Assembly: GCA_012845835.1 (NCBI GenBank)
Contig: JABAKD010000021.1
Coordinates: 10,361,199-10,425,198 of the forward strand
Length of the DNA stretch: 64,000 bases
DNA from: Undaria pinnatifida
Taxonomy: Eukaryota; Sar; Phaeophyceae; Laminariales; Alariaceae
Reading direction: 5' to 3'
Below the pieces are notes generated by a model. It saw only the letters and a list, made by a program, of their open reading frames with translations, did not search any database and was not told the DNA's origin. Below, one piece after another: positions 33,130-44,005 of this stretch. Every line of letters starts with the position of its first letter. Positions within the stretch are counted from its first letter, which is position 1. The position numbers were made by a program, and so were the translations under genes.

Positions 33130-34700
33130 CCGAGGGGTGGGGGAAATCGCGGTCTCAGGTGGGGAGGCGTCTCACTAGCGGAGAGCGACCGGTAGGTAGG
33201 TCGACCGCGTTTCGTTTGTGTGGGTGGGGGAGGCGTAACCAAGAGGGGAAAGGGAGGGAGTGGCCCCTCCTTCCCCTCCCCGTTCCTGCTATTTTATTTA
33301 GAGGTAGGGGAGGCGTACGCATCCGGGGGGGGCGGGGGCAGGACAACCCCTTCCCCCCGCTCACCGTTTCGGCTTCTTCAAAATTAATATAAAGCGCTTT
33401 CGTGAAAGAGAACCCCAAATCAGGGTAGATAGGGGTGTGTAAGAGTATTGGGCTGGGACGCAGCGAGTCCCCAGCAGGTCTGCCAATTGAGCAGGTCCTC
33501 GGAAAGTACTCACGTTCTTAGCATTAGGAGAAACGTAGCTTTATTAGATTCCACTACAGTCCTGGATGACTTCTGAGCGCCGAGGGACGTGCCTCCGGTC
33601 TATTTCCTGACTATCCTGAATATAAAACGCCAACCTTATGATACGAAAATCATCTAAATTATTTCAATTCGGATAATTACAGGCCTTTCCAGGCCGTATC
33701 TTGACAGGTAGGTGTGTGATCTGAAATTCGAAAGTACGTCTAAAGAGCGAATCTCCTAGCGGTAAGAGGTGGAGTGATGATGGATTTTATTTAAAGTGTT
33801 ATTTTGCGTCTTTATCGCCAATAAACCGCAAAAACTTGATAGCTTTTTAGCGGGGTGCATACTTTTTGCAAGTCGATCATGACCACGGATTCGGGTAGCT
33901 CTGTCTGGCAAATTCAATCGTCAGGATTTTTCTGTACTAAATTTACACGACGATTTGACGGAGGCATTGTTGGCATAAAACAAGGCATCTTCATAGCTTT
34001 TATTGCGGAGGTCGTATTTCACGAATTGAAAAAATTAAGCGGGAAGCGATTCCGTTTGCCGTGCTCCAAATCAGTAAAACAATCGGGTTCTTGGAAATCT
34101 AAACTTCGCGATATATTCATGGTATCATTCGGGTAGGTTTTTAGCCCATTCTAGCAAGGTATTGGGTTGCCTTTTTGGTGACCGCCAATAGATTACTTGA
34201 GTTTAGCATAGGGATAACTTGTTTTTTCTCTCGACGATGTTCGATTCTCTTAGCCTTGGCGATCGCGACCAAGGTCGTTTTATTTTCAATTTGACATATT
34301 TCAAGAATTATCCGCCGAAAACAAAGTGGACAAATTGAATAATACCATCCTGTGTTTTCGGTGCTTTCTTTGCCGTGGCACTTGGCTTATCAAGCTAGCA
34401 AAAAAATTAGGCTTGCGACCACTTTTCTTATTTTGAGGCGCCACAGCCTGGGTACGCTATGGTATGATCTGTGTTACAGAACGATAACAGCAGTAGTAAT
34501 AGTAGTAATAGTAGTAGTAGACGTGAGCGCCTCTATTGCCCCTGTCGGCACTTGTTGAGGTTCACGATTTATCGCCTCGCTCGGTGGTGGTTGTCGATAG
34601 CTCTAAAGGTACGACTGGTTGCCTCCGGGACGTTGGCCCAATGAGAGCATGTCATACAAGCTCGATCGGATCCGCCACTTCAAAAACAACTCCTGCCCCG
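33130..34700. other. AT-rich stretch, nothing recognised
   Basis: From 33420 the base composition drops clearly in GC compared with the DIRS element. The longest frame (33855-34136) has no known motif. A TAG/TAA-rich (AGT)n stretch lies at 34487-34520. Confidence 0.5.
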
Positions 34701-34724
34701 AGGCCGTGTATTCCCCCGGGATTT

Positions 34725-34800
34725 ACCCGCACCCGGAACTTCTGGAAGTTCTGTAGGATATTCATACCCGTACCGGGAACTTCTGGAAGTTCTGTACGCC
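34725..34800 (+). repeat. Palindromic GGAACTTCTGGAAGTTCTG units, left pair
   Basis: Two units about 43 bases apart (34735 and 34779), each with the perfect arms GAACTTC and GAAGTTC around TG. Two more units lie just after gypsy B (about 44464 and 44507). The element therefore entered an existing small repeat cluster. Confidence 0.8.
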
Positions 34801-34837
34801 AGCGCCACAAAAACCCGTGGTACGGGTACAGCGTTTT

Positions 34838-35282
34838 TGTAACGAACGAATAAGAGCTATTTTAGACACACGCACCCAGGTCTCCAATCCCTTGTCTCTA
34901 GTCTCTCACCGCTTCTAGTTCGTTTCCCCTCCGTGTATCTCTTCAGGCTGATTCCTCCCGTCTGCTTGTTACAACAAATAAATGCCTGCAAGCACCAGTC
35001 TTGTCTCGCACAGTCCTCTTCCAAGCGCTTGTGCTATATAACAGATTTCCGGATGAAACCTCCAACAATACCTTACGGTAACGATCGCTGTACTCAAGCT
35101 CGGTTCGCAGCCACTCACGCTCGTGTCAGATCAAGTTCATGTTCCTTTTTCCCTCGTTTGTTTTTTTGAGTTTTTGGACTGAGACCGTGAGCGATACGCT
35201 TTCTAGACTGACTGGAGTTGTACAGGCCTAGGCAGCATTCCGCTACGTATTTTGCGTGACGTCATGTCAATCCGCCGCAACA
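34838..35282 (-). repeat. Gypsy B LTR (3' LTR of the minus-strand element)
   Basis: Begins TGTAACGAACGAATAAGAGC and ends ATCCGCCGCAACA in plus orientation, so it has TG...CA ends. It is about 95% identical by eye to 44006-44448. Confidence 0.9.
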
Positions 35283-35567
35283 CCCCCCCAGCGCGGCTTC
35301 CTAAGAATACCGTGCTAACCGGGTTGCGGATACACTGGAGTAAGAGTGAGAGCCTTTTCCCACACTTAGTTGTGTTTCGATTACTCCAAGGCTCGAATGA
35401 GTGGCATCTACCATTTTCATGGAAATGCGTCTCTCCTCGGGGTTAGGAACCCTGGGCCTCGCGCTTTTTCGCATTAGGTCCCAGATCGGTACTGCTGGAC
35501 TAGCTAGAATTTCTCATCAAGCGCACCAGCTGAAAGCCTCTTATCCACCACTTCTCGGCTTTTCCCG

Positions 35568-36429
35568 TTAACCTGGGTAGGCCGAGGCCTTGATCTTGAT
35601 CGCTAGTCGATCTTCGGCTACCGTCTTCTCCCATTCTCCATCGAACTCAACTTCACGCTTCTCGTTTGTACGGGGAACCGGATTGCGAATTTCCGGTCCT
35701 CCTAGCTTCCAAGATCTTACGTTCGTTGAGCTCCTCCCAGTTTCCGTCTGCGTACCGAACCCGCCAGTGCGGTGACTTGTAGTCGAAGACCTTTGAAAGG
35801 TCACGCTTTTTATTTCCTTCCGCGTCCGCAAATTCCCTCCAGATCACGGTCTCCACGGGGTATTGTTTCAACGCATATTCGTTGTCGATCCCATCTCTTT
35901 CCTTCCGCGTTAGCGTCGAAGTCGGCCTTGCCTGGCACTTCGCTCCGTGATACGTTTCCCACAGTGTACGGAAAAGGTCCAGCTGTAAAGGGGTGAAACT
36001 GTTTCGCGCCTCCTCTTCGGACAGCCATTGCAACTCCGCGCCATCCACGAATCGTCTCTTGTATCGCCACTTCCAAGCGTTGCCCTGACCTATCACAGCC
36101 TTTCTGTCTATTAGGGTATACTTAGGCGATGCTACAACGGACGGCTCCGCAAGTCTAAAGTCAACTCCCCATGCCAGGTGAGCAAATTCGTTTTCGAAGC
36201 CGTGACGGAGGTCGTCCGGACGTAAGTGGAACATCTTGATATTCGCTGCTAACGCCCGTCGTCGGCGAATCTCTCGCCCATTCAGCGTGACGATGTAGAT
36301 GAGTTCTGGAAAGACAACTTCAGTCACGTCCCAAGGTGTGCTGGTGGGCCAGTTTATGACGTATCTTGCCATCACAGACTCCGCCTCCTTCACCAGCACC
36401 TTGTCTCCGACAACAACACGGGTTCCCAC
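35568..36429 (-). pseudogene. Gypsy B Pol C-terminus: integrase tail and DGNWEEL module
   Basis: A 258-residue open frame (36429-35653). It starts with VVVGDKVLVKEAES, the SH3-like integrase tail. Next comes WLSEEEARNSFTPLQLD near residue 135, then VFDYKSPHWRVRYADGNWEE near residue 225. Gypsy A shares both segments, which shows that the extension belongs to this family of elements. The frame closes a few hundred bases before the LTR, as expected for the end of Pol. Confidence 0.8.
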
Positions 36430-36740
36430 CGAGGTCCGACCGATTTCAGAATTCCGACTCTCACGACTTTTCTGTCTGTCTTAGTCGGCCTCGTAACTGT
36501 GCACTCCGTCTCTGAAATCACCACCATCGACTTCGGGTTGCGTAGCATCAAGTTGCGTGCGTGCATCACGACCGAAGAAAAAAAGGAAGGGAGTTGGCTT
36601 CCCCGGTAAGCGCAGGTCTGGCATGGCACGATGAATCCACAGTACCGGCTCCTAGTGCTTCGTGTAGCCACCCCCCCCACAGTCAAGCATGACCACCACT
36701 GGAAGCTCCGGTTCAATGGCAAGCTTGGCCTGTTGAGCAT
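36430..36740 (-). pseudogene. Gypsy B integrase fragment
   Basis: In one minus frame WIHRAMPDLRLPGKPTPF is followed by QLDATQPEVDGGDF. It is collinear with WIKRTLP...TPFELLFGR of gypsy A's integrase. Two stops interrupt it. The zinc-binding and D,D-E parts upstream are missing. Confidence 0.65.
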
Positions 36741-36900
36741 CTGCCTCCGATGGGTCTGCGGGTGTTATTGCGACGGCTGCCAGTACTGCAAGACTTTGAG
36801 TAGTAGTTCCGTCCACATCTTCAACTCCTAAGGTTTCGAGGTGTACGCCGTCGAGCACTGGCCCCTGTGGCCCTTTGTTTGGTAACCGCGACATGGCGTC
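36741..36900 (-). pseudogene. Gypsy B RNase H end and linker
   Basis: DAMSRLPNKGPQGPVLDGVH and LETLGVEDVDG match the RNase H end and linker of gypsy A (DALTRLP, LDGVRLAEL). It is joined on its upstream side directly to the RT thumb, so the RNase H core is deleted. Confidence 0.7.
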
Positions 36901-37620
36901 CGGGACCTGATGTTGTGTCCCCGGCCTCTGTCCACACCGACAGGGCTAGAATTGGAGGTGACGTCAGAGCCTCGATGAGCGCATTAAAATCTTGTTTCTG
37001 CTCTTCTCCCCACGGAACTTTCTCTTTCTTCGCTCACTTGGTTTTGAACATTGAATCTCTTAGCAAGTCGGAAATGGGCGCCACCACTGTGCTACACTGG
37101 GGAACGAATTGCCGTAGGTACCCTGTCATGCCCAGCAGCACTCGCACTTCCTCCGCCGTGTTTGGCCTTGACAGCTGCGTGATATCATCAATCTTGCTCG
37201 GGGCCGGCCTGGTACCAAGTCTATTCACGATCATACAGACGAACTCCATCACCGACTGACAGAAATGCGATTTCTGGAGATTGACGGTTAGACGTCCTCG
37301 ATGTAGACACTCTGACGTTTCTTGCAGCAGTCCCCGTTGATCTTCAAGGGTTTTCGACGGGATGGCGATGCCATTCAACCAGTTCTTAATTCCCTTAACC
37401 TTGACTGGTAGCAATTACCCTATCACGTAGTTGGCAAACGCGGATGGTACTGCCTTTGAGCTGTAAGAATCTTGAAGCCAAATCGATGCTGGAGAAACAC
37501 TTCGACCCTTCCATCCCATCCATAATGTGCTGCAAGTCCCCGAGTCCACCGCTCTGTGATCGTGAGTTCCTTGGTCAACTTCACAACCTCGCCCCCATCG
37601 ATCGTAGGTACGCACGTGCT
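36901..37620 (-). pseudogene. Gypsy B reverse transcriptase remnant
   Basis: LQHIMDGMEGSKCFSSIDLA (motif A with Asp) lies at 37535-37475, KAVPSAFANYV (motif B region) follows in another frame, and then KNWLNGIAIPSKTLEDQ stands where the Y-x-D-D box is expected, so both catalytic Asp residues there are gone. The thumb follows (RPNTAEEVRVLLGMTGYLRQ) and VPWGEEQKQDFNALIEALTS. About 30-40 residues between motifs A and B are missing. Confidence 0.8.
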
Positions 37621-38100
37621 GTGGTTGTTCGCAAAGGCCATCTCGACCATTGACGAGCCTGGTAGTAAGCGCATATAAACCGCCACACGCAAGTCTGACA
37701 GTCCATCTCTCTGTGGGACCGCTGGAGCCGTACCATTCAGCTGGTTCTTGGGCATGATCCAGTTAGGGTGTCTTGCGAATACTTTAGTCAACTCGCCAAG
37801 GAAGAACGCTGGATCATTCTTGACGGATTGAGCTGTCCGAACGGCGATCCACCACTTCCTAGTGAGAACGATGGTTGACCACCCCGCGGTACCTGCCACC
37901 CCTGAGCTCCCGCTCCTCTTGAAGCTGCCTGTGGACCCCATCGTCCTCCGATCCCAAAGGGCGACGGTAGGGAAGGAGGGGACATCTAATTGTACCCGCC
38001 TCCCGCTCCTGCAGGATTTGCCGATCCTGCTGCCTCTTGTCCTGCACCACCCTGTGGACCCCACCCAACCTAGCCGCCCTGTGATGGTCCTCCAGCCTAG
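37621..38100 (-). pseudogene. Gypsy B gag-like region
   Basis: A minus-strand frame upstream of the RT gives a Gly/Ser/Arg-rich start and then NDPAFFLGELTKVFARHPN and LRVAVYMRLLPGSSMVEMAF. The latter could be a capsid-like helical region, but I recognise no specific gag family. A CCHC knuckle was not seen. Confidence 0.4.
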
Positions 38101-38439
38101 TCGTTATGTGGCGGGCCTTCCTGTGGTAGGCCTCCCCTCGGGAAAGGTGCACCAAAAGGTCCCCAAAAAGGTCTCCCTTTTCCTGCCATGGCCGGTTGGT
38201 GACCCGGTTATGTTTTTCCCTCCAATATACTTCTTCCCCCCTCCCCGGGACGCCGCCCGTTTCCTTTTGAGTCTAGGGAGACGAGTGGACTCCAAGGGAT
38301 CGATGGAGTCTAGTAACACCGAGATGTCCCCACCAAACGGGTATAAACAGTGGCTTGGGACACGGTGGGTGGGAAAAGGTTTCGAGTGTATGTATATTTA
38401 CCTTCCTGGTTTATTGAAAGTTGTCCCCTTATCATAATA

Positions 38440-40281
38440 TATATGCAACCCTTCGAAAATGCTGCCCTTCGAAAGCTCGAGTCTTCACTAACAGAGTAAC
38501 GTATGGAATCCCTTAGGTATCTAAGACACATCAACCTAATTGTAGGCATTAGCTATATCTGTCATTGTTGTACATCCTATACACGTTATCTCAACGAATT
38601 TGGAACAGCAGAATCTATTATTTTGTAAACATTTGTCGAGGTGTCGAGGTATAAACATCCATACATAGAATAACAACCGATGAAAGTTTCAAGGTCTACA
38701 TACATTCATGCGTAACTATTGGTAGTAAATTCCTACGCGCCTTGAAAGTACTTGTATAGTAGAGCCCCAGATGTATGTAGCTCCGCTGTATGCAGTAATT
38801 CCCATGACGTGCACGTATAGCTCCACTGACATCTGAAATATTATCTTGTTTTTATCAATTAATATTAATGCATTCTTTACAATCCTCAAAATTCCAATGT
38901 TCTTATCGAGCTTCTCCCGTTCCAATTTCAAATACGATAATGTCCCTAAACCATGTTTCCAATTCCGGTTTGTTCTTAGTATGATAAAGAGCAGCTATAG
39001 AAAGGCTTACATTCCCCATACAGAATTAAAGACTAGAACCAGTTTGCAGTATCAATACTCCTGAAACACCTTCCTCCTGTGAGAACGACCTTGCAGTGCC
39101 TGTACAACCTGCGAAGACACAAAATCCCCATCACAAAGGCCAAAACCAAATTGCCTGCAAAAAGCCCTTGTCTTGCGATCGTCTAAGAGAATGCATCAAA
39201 TAAATGTTGATCAACTAACAGACCCGAACTCTTTTTCAACCTGTATGATGAACGCAAGCACATTCCTACAGTGATTTATTACGTACGAAGTTACTCGTAA
39301 TCAGTGATTATTATCCTCCTTTCCCGACGTCCTGTTGCATTCGTATTCCTTAATCTACTTCCTACATTTTATACAGCTTAGTCAGCCCTCACTATAATTT
39401 TTCAAAATAACCCAGCCCCAGTATCGACTCTTTTTACCCCTTTGTCGGCAGATATATATGCATATGTACCTTTTTGCTTTTTTTGCCTAATCCGTCCCTT
39501 TTTCTCCGCCGGCGCAGAGTTTTTTGGTGTGCTTTCTTCTGCAATGCGATCAGACTACCCGTCGGTATATTATCAGCCGTGTGCCGGGCTCATGGGACGT
39601 CCGTGGTGCGAGCTATGGCCGCGGAAAGCCGCCGAAACTGGCTCTATTTTGCGGGGTACCAAGTTCGAAAAAAGTGGAAGAGGCGTTCGCATGTTTTTTT
39701 CTGTGTGTGTGCGGAGCATTTTTTTTGTCTTTGACACACACACGTTCACGCTGCTGTGCTGTACGCCGCACCCAGCAACATGCTGCACTACTGCTGTACA
39801 TACTAACACAACGAGTCTGTCGGACACCACACTAGAACAGACGACAAGCCTTAAAACAAACAAAGTAGAATAGAGCTTGGCCCGGCCCGAAAGCACAGCA
39901 GTAGACGATGGATGTTTCCGTCGACAAGAGCGGGATGTTTTCTGCTCAACGAAGGAGTTCTAGCGGGATGTTTCCTGAGTTTGTAGCGCCTTCTTCGACA
40001 AGCAGCGAGATGTTATTTCCCACACGAAGAATTTATATGCGTACACACGAGTTCCCTCCATTGTAAATGAACACATAGGTGTGCGTTAGAAGATGCAGAA
40101 GCAACGCATTGGGTAAACGAACACGTACGTACGTGTGAGACACTTCTGTCCCCGAGCAACCACACACTACACACACGGTGGAACTTTAGTTCTCGCACGT
40201 ACATCGGGGTGGCATCAAAATGTATTTGCGAGAGAATTTTCCCGTACTGCTAGACGCGGGCGCGGTGTATATGTACCCGCT
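38440..40281. other. Interior of gypsy B without a recognised gene
   Basis: AT-rich to 39440, then mixed. Frames around 39442-39900 lack known motifs. It may be leader or gag remains, or inserted DNA. Confidence 0.5.
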
Positions 40282-40475
40282 GCAACGACGTGAACTATGT
40301 CATTACTGTGAGTTCTCCCTCACAATTGACACGGTGGTTACCATACAGCAGTAGCGAAACCTGTATAAAGAGATATAAAGTAGCAACACAACTCAAGCAA
40401 AAGTAACGATGAGCACACAACAGACCATATCGGCAACAAACATCGGTATAAACTGCCTACGACCACAGCAGCAGC
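40282..40475 (+). repeat. Duplicate of the OTU upstream region and first codons
   Basis: Almost identical to 40678-40880 (offset 396). It contains a TATAAAG box at 40364, an ATG at 40409 and the first 25 or so codons (MSTQQTISATNIG), then diverges and stops. It looks like a partial tandem duplication of a promoter and start. Confidence 0.8.
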
Positions 40476-40759
40476 AAGCAACCGCAGAGAGCGGCAATAA
40501 TATATAGATAATAAAAATCAAATTTATTGAGAACGGGATTTTTTTCTGGATGGACCGAGGAGAATAAATACACAAGACCTTACTCTCATCAAAAGAACAT
40601 ACACAGCGGTTTTACAATAGAGCACCACCAGCAAGCAGCACGTAGTCCATACCCTCTAAGAGTTTATTGTCATATGAGCAACGACGTGAACTATGTCATT
40701 ACTGTGAGTTCTCCCTCACAATTGACACGGTGGTTACCATACAGCAGTAGCGAAACCTG

Positions 40760-40766
40760 TATAAAG
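40760..40766 (+). promoter_or_regulatory. TATA-like box before the OTU-like ORF
   Basis: TATAAAG lies 45 bases before the ATG at 40805 and is conserved in the duplicate (40364). Confidence 0.4.
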
Positions 40767-41394
40767 AGATATAAAGTAGCAACACAACTCAAGCAAAAGT
40801 AACGATGTGCACACAACAGACCATATCGGCAACAAACATCGGTATAAACTGTCTACGGTCACAGCAGCAGCAAGCAACTGCTCTAACAGCAGCGACAGCA
40901 GTACAAACCCATCAGACAGCAAAAATGATCAAGACAACAACAGCGGCAACAATAACAATCCTGGTCAATGGTCCATTATTCCCGAGATTGGTGATGGTGC
41001 ATGTTTATTAAGATGTATCTCGCGTCGTGTGCACAACAACCCAGCTTTACATCACATCGTCCGTGCACATATTATTGCCCACATCACAACCAATTTGTAC
41101 ACCGTTATCCCAGGATCAGGTTTCAACACTTTCCACGACAGCATCTTAGCTAGAGCAAATCAAGAACTTGTGGAAGTCGCTGGATCTCAACCTACTACAC
41201 ACAGTAGCGGCCCCGATATAGCGGCACCCTGAATAGCGAAATGCCCTAAATAGCGGCACGAAAATCTCTTGACACCATCTTGACCCGATATAGCGGCAAA
41301 TGCCCGCTATTCAGGATCGGGTCCTCATTAGCGGCAATTTGAGGTATTTCGCCACCGCGATAGCGGCAATCTGCTGTCCACAGGACCCCCTACA

Positions 41395-41478
41395 GCAGTA
41401 GGATACAGGATCCATACAGCAATACAGCTGCAGTACAGCAGTACAGTACAGTACAGCAGTACAGCAGCAGTACGCACC
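41395..41478 (+). repeat. CAG/TACAG low-complexity tract
   Basis: Irregular repeats of CAGTA and CAG inside the pogo-like element. Confidence 0.8.
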
Positions 41479-41519
41479 ACGACGGTGGTGGGCTCCACAA
41501 GCACCTGCTCGCAAGCATC

Positions 41520-41855
41520 ATGCCGGCATGCGCCGATCAAGAACTATGTAAACTCCCCAACAACCCGCCGCTGGGCGAGGGACAAGGGCACCCCTGCCGC
41601 GCTGGTTGCGGTGGGCGTCTTCATGACGAAGAGCTAGAGCCGAGCACCATCGAAGACGATGAGAGCGGAGACGATGACGAAATTTCGCCGCCGTCGCATG
41701 CGGAGCTGTCTTCTTATTTTGGTCCTCTAGAGAATTACGCAGAGGCGTACGGTATGCGTGAGGCCGGATACTTGCTACGTAGGGTCAAGATGGCATTTCT
41801 CGCATCAAAGTCCGCTACACCGGGACGGCAGTCGGACATCAGAGCGTTCTTTTAA
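41520..41855 (+). CDS. C-terminal remnant of a pogo-like transposase with PIP box
   Basis: A 111-residue frame. Near residue 28 is PCRAGCGGRLH, the Cys/His-rich patch found near the C-terminus of many pogo-like transposases. An acidic stretch follows (EDDESGDDDE). The frame ends QSDIRAFF, which matches the PCNA-interacting pattern Q-x-x-I-x-x-F-F exactly at the terminus. Drosophila pogo transposase is known to bind PCNA through such a box. The N-terminal DNA-binding and DDE domains are absent, so the product could not transpose DNA. The listed Met may not be a natural start. Confidence 0.6.
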   Translation: MPACADQELCKLPNNPPLGEGQGHPCRAGCGGRLHDEELEPSTIEDDESGDDDEISPPSHAELSSYFGPLENYAEAYGMREAGYLLRRVKMAFLASKSATPGRQSDIRAFF

Positions 41856-43517
41856 TCACTGCGGACTTTATTCGGCAGAAACCTGCGCCAAAGCGTTAAG
41901 GCAGGAGTTGATGTACTGTCACAGAGGGGTGATGTTTGATGTCATCATTTGATGCATCAATTGGTTCAGCGTACGAAATGTTCGGCCGGTTCTGGTACGT
42001 GTAGAGGTGATCAATACATGGTCCGTGATGACAAAACATGCGCGCTACGCTGTGTGGCCTTTCTTTCCGACTGATTCTTTTTTTTATCTTTGTACATCAG
42101 GTTACACTCGTAGGCTGCACAAGAGTAGGAGGCCTCGACAGCAGTACGAGTACAAGTACAGTACGGGGAGTGGTGGGTAGGAGATTGAGAGACCGTCTGC
42201 ATGGATTCACGAGCAATACACGAGCAATACACGAGCAGTGAAGGCAATAACAATGACACAGCATCATACCTTGTCAGTAGAACACATGCCACTAACTTAC
42301 AGCGCGCAGAGGCGAAGATTCCGTGAGAATCAATCTGGCGTTGTAAACACAAGTACGAAGCTGTTTTCCCCCATAGCGGCAAATATACCGCTATTGAGGA
42401 CTCATTAGCGGCTAAATCACCGCTATATGGGTATAGCGGAGTTGCCCAGAATAACGGCAATTTTGCCGCCTGGCACTACATGCCGCTATATCGGGGCCGC
42501 TACTGTATTCGAGTGTTAAAGAGTATCTCCACTTCATGTCACAGCCTTACGCATATGCTACAAACGTAGAATTAATTGCTGCCACGCAGTTATACGGAGT
42601 GGACTTTCGAATAACTTATCACACCGAGCCTCAGCAATATCCCAACCCTCCTCTTCCAAATGTCTGTGATATCTTATATTATCCACATTCTTTCCACTAC
42701 GCATCCCTCCGATATACACCTTCTGCATAAATACTTCATCATCAGTTGTAGTCATTCGACTTGCGTCGCCCCCGGGAGGCACGTGTCCACCTCCCGAAGG
42801 GGAACCTTGTACTATTAATACCACGTCTCAATATATGGACTAAAGGTGACCAATTTCCGTTCTCGATCCTTGTTGTGGGTGGTTTTAAGGGCTGATGTGA
42901 TCTTTTTCTGTACAGTAATTGCTAATTCTCCCAACCAATCGATTTATTTTACTATACAAGGTACAACAAACAAGTATCCCCAATAATAACGTATGCATAT
43001 AATACTCTAAACTCACAACCATACACTATTTTGACCATATAGACCGCAGTAGTAGGTATAGTCTATGTATAAGCAAATGATGTGTAATATTTTTATTACT
43101 ACATTATGTTACTGGCTCAACAGTCCATGTTACTCCCTTCTCACCATCCTGCCTACATAAGTACACCCCCAGCTTGCCTGTAAACAACGCTCACTACTAG
43201 CAGGCAGGGATGCATGTATACCTTTCCTTTTGATTTACGGATATTGTACCATCGCTTGCTCCCTTGTCGATTGAGTACGTACTGATACACGAACAAACAA
43301 AAAAAGATTTTGAGGCAAAATCAGGTACTCGTACGATACCTGGTCAGTTTGGCATCGAAACAGATACAGCACTAAAACCAAGCACATATCACACGCTAGG
43401 ACACCTGTCATTGACCAGCCTCCTGGATTTGTCTACTCTGTCTAGCTTTCAACTGATTTTGGCGCATTTTGAGCCGGTCAGAGGCCATACGTGCACTGTC
43501 TCCTACATGCCCAACAC

Positions 43518-43995
43518 GAAGACATCACCACACTACTCGTGCCACACTACGTACATACGACCTGCCACAACCTGCAACGACATACGAAACATACGGTACG
43601 CACGTATACAGCACGACGGCATACATACCTGGTAAAACAATACAGAAGTACTCATCCTAAGAGTAAATATGATCACGAAAGCAATGAAAGCAAAAAAAGG
43701 CATGCCTTGCGGAGCATTTTATACCATTGATGCATACCAACGTTTCGTCTACATCGCATACAAAAAAAACAGTGAGCCAAAGAGGGGAGAAGACATCACC
43801 ACACGAAGACACCACCACACCACTTGTGCCACACTACGTACGCACGACCTGGCACAACCGCAACGACATACAGAACATATGATACGCACATATACAGCAC
43901 GATGGCATACATACCTGGTACAACAATACAAGTACTGGTCGTGAGAGTAAGCACGGTCGCGAAAGCAATGAAAGCAAAAAATGCATACTCCCAGT
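43518..43995 (+). repeat. 287-bp imperfect tandem repeat, two partial units
   Basis: Units begin GAAGACATCACCACAC (43518) and GAAGACACCACCACAC (43805) and share GGCATACATACCTGGTA and CGAAAGCAATGAAAGCAAAA. No gene is evident. Confidence 0.75.
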
Positions 43996-44005
43996 TGAAG
44001 CCCCA

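Larger units (their letters stand above)
27850..33130 (+). mobile_element. DIRS-like retrotransposon (RT, RNase H, tyrosine recombinase), degenerate
   Basis: The order gag-like, RT, RNase H, tyrosine recombinase and the absence of a D,D-E integrase define the DIRS order. Such elements integrate as circles by site-specific recombination and leave no target duplication. Frameshifts occur in each domain and a stop lies at the recombinase Trp position. Many G runs (for example 29340-29430) have expanded within the coding sequence. Ends are approximate, because I did not find the split or inverted terminal repeats. Confidence 0.8.
41202..42505. mobile_element. pogo-like DNA transposon, internally deleted, 1304 bp
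   Basis: Perfect 25-bp inverted ends, starting CAGTAGCGGCCCCGATATAG. The start CAGT and a 2-bp target (CA on the left, TA on the right, perhaps one changed TA) fit the pogo/Tigger group of Tc1/mariner. Extra subterminal copies of the TAGCGGCA word occur at both ends (for example 41245-41370 and 42375-42450). It has no DDE core; only a C-terminal transposase-like frame remains. It interrupts the OTU-like ORF. Confidence 0.8.
40805..42730 (+). pseudogene. OTU-like cysteine protease ORF split by a transposon
   Basis: OTU proteases remove ubiquitin; OTU domains also occur in transposon proteins. From the ATG at 40805 the frame begins MCTQQTISATNIG and then needs a frame change in a Gln/Asn/Ser-rich stretch. 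The OTU core follows at 40965-41200: IPEIGDGACLLRCISRRV, with the catalytic Cys and the preceding Asp, and VRAHIIAHITTNLY. The second half is at 42508-42730: VKEYLHFMSQPYAYATN, VELIAATQLYG and SFHYASLRYT with the catalytic His. Removing 41202-42507 keeps the frame. The ORF ends at TAA 42728. Whether it is a host gene or the cargo of another element is open. Confidence 0.7.

Noticed and set aside
34735-34800. Heat-shock element
   Set aside because: GGAACTTCTGGAAGTTC looks similar, but the GAA/TTC spacing does not fit the nGAAnnTTCn order; it is kept only as a palindromic repeat.
37862-38437. 191-residue plus-strand frame
   Set aside because: It is antisense to the gag-like region of gypsy B and P/V/L-rich because of the codon use of the other strand.
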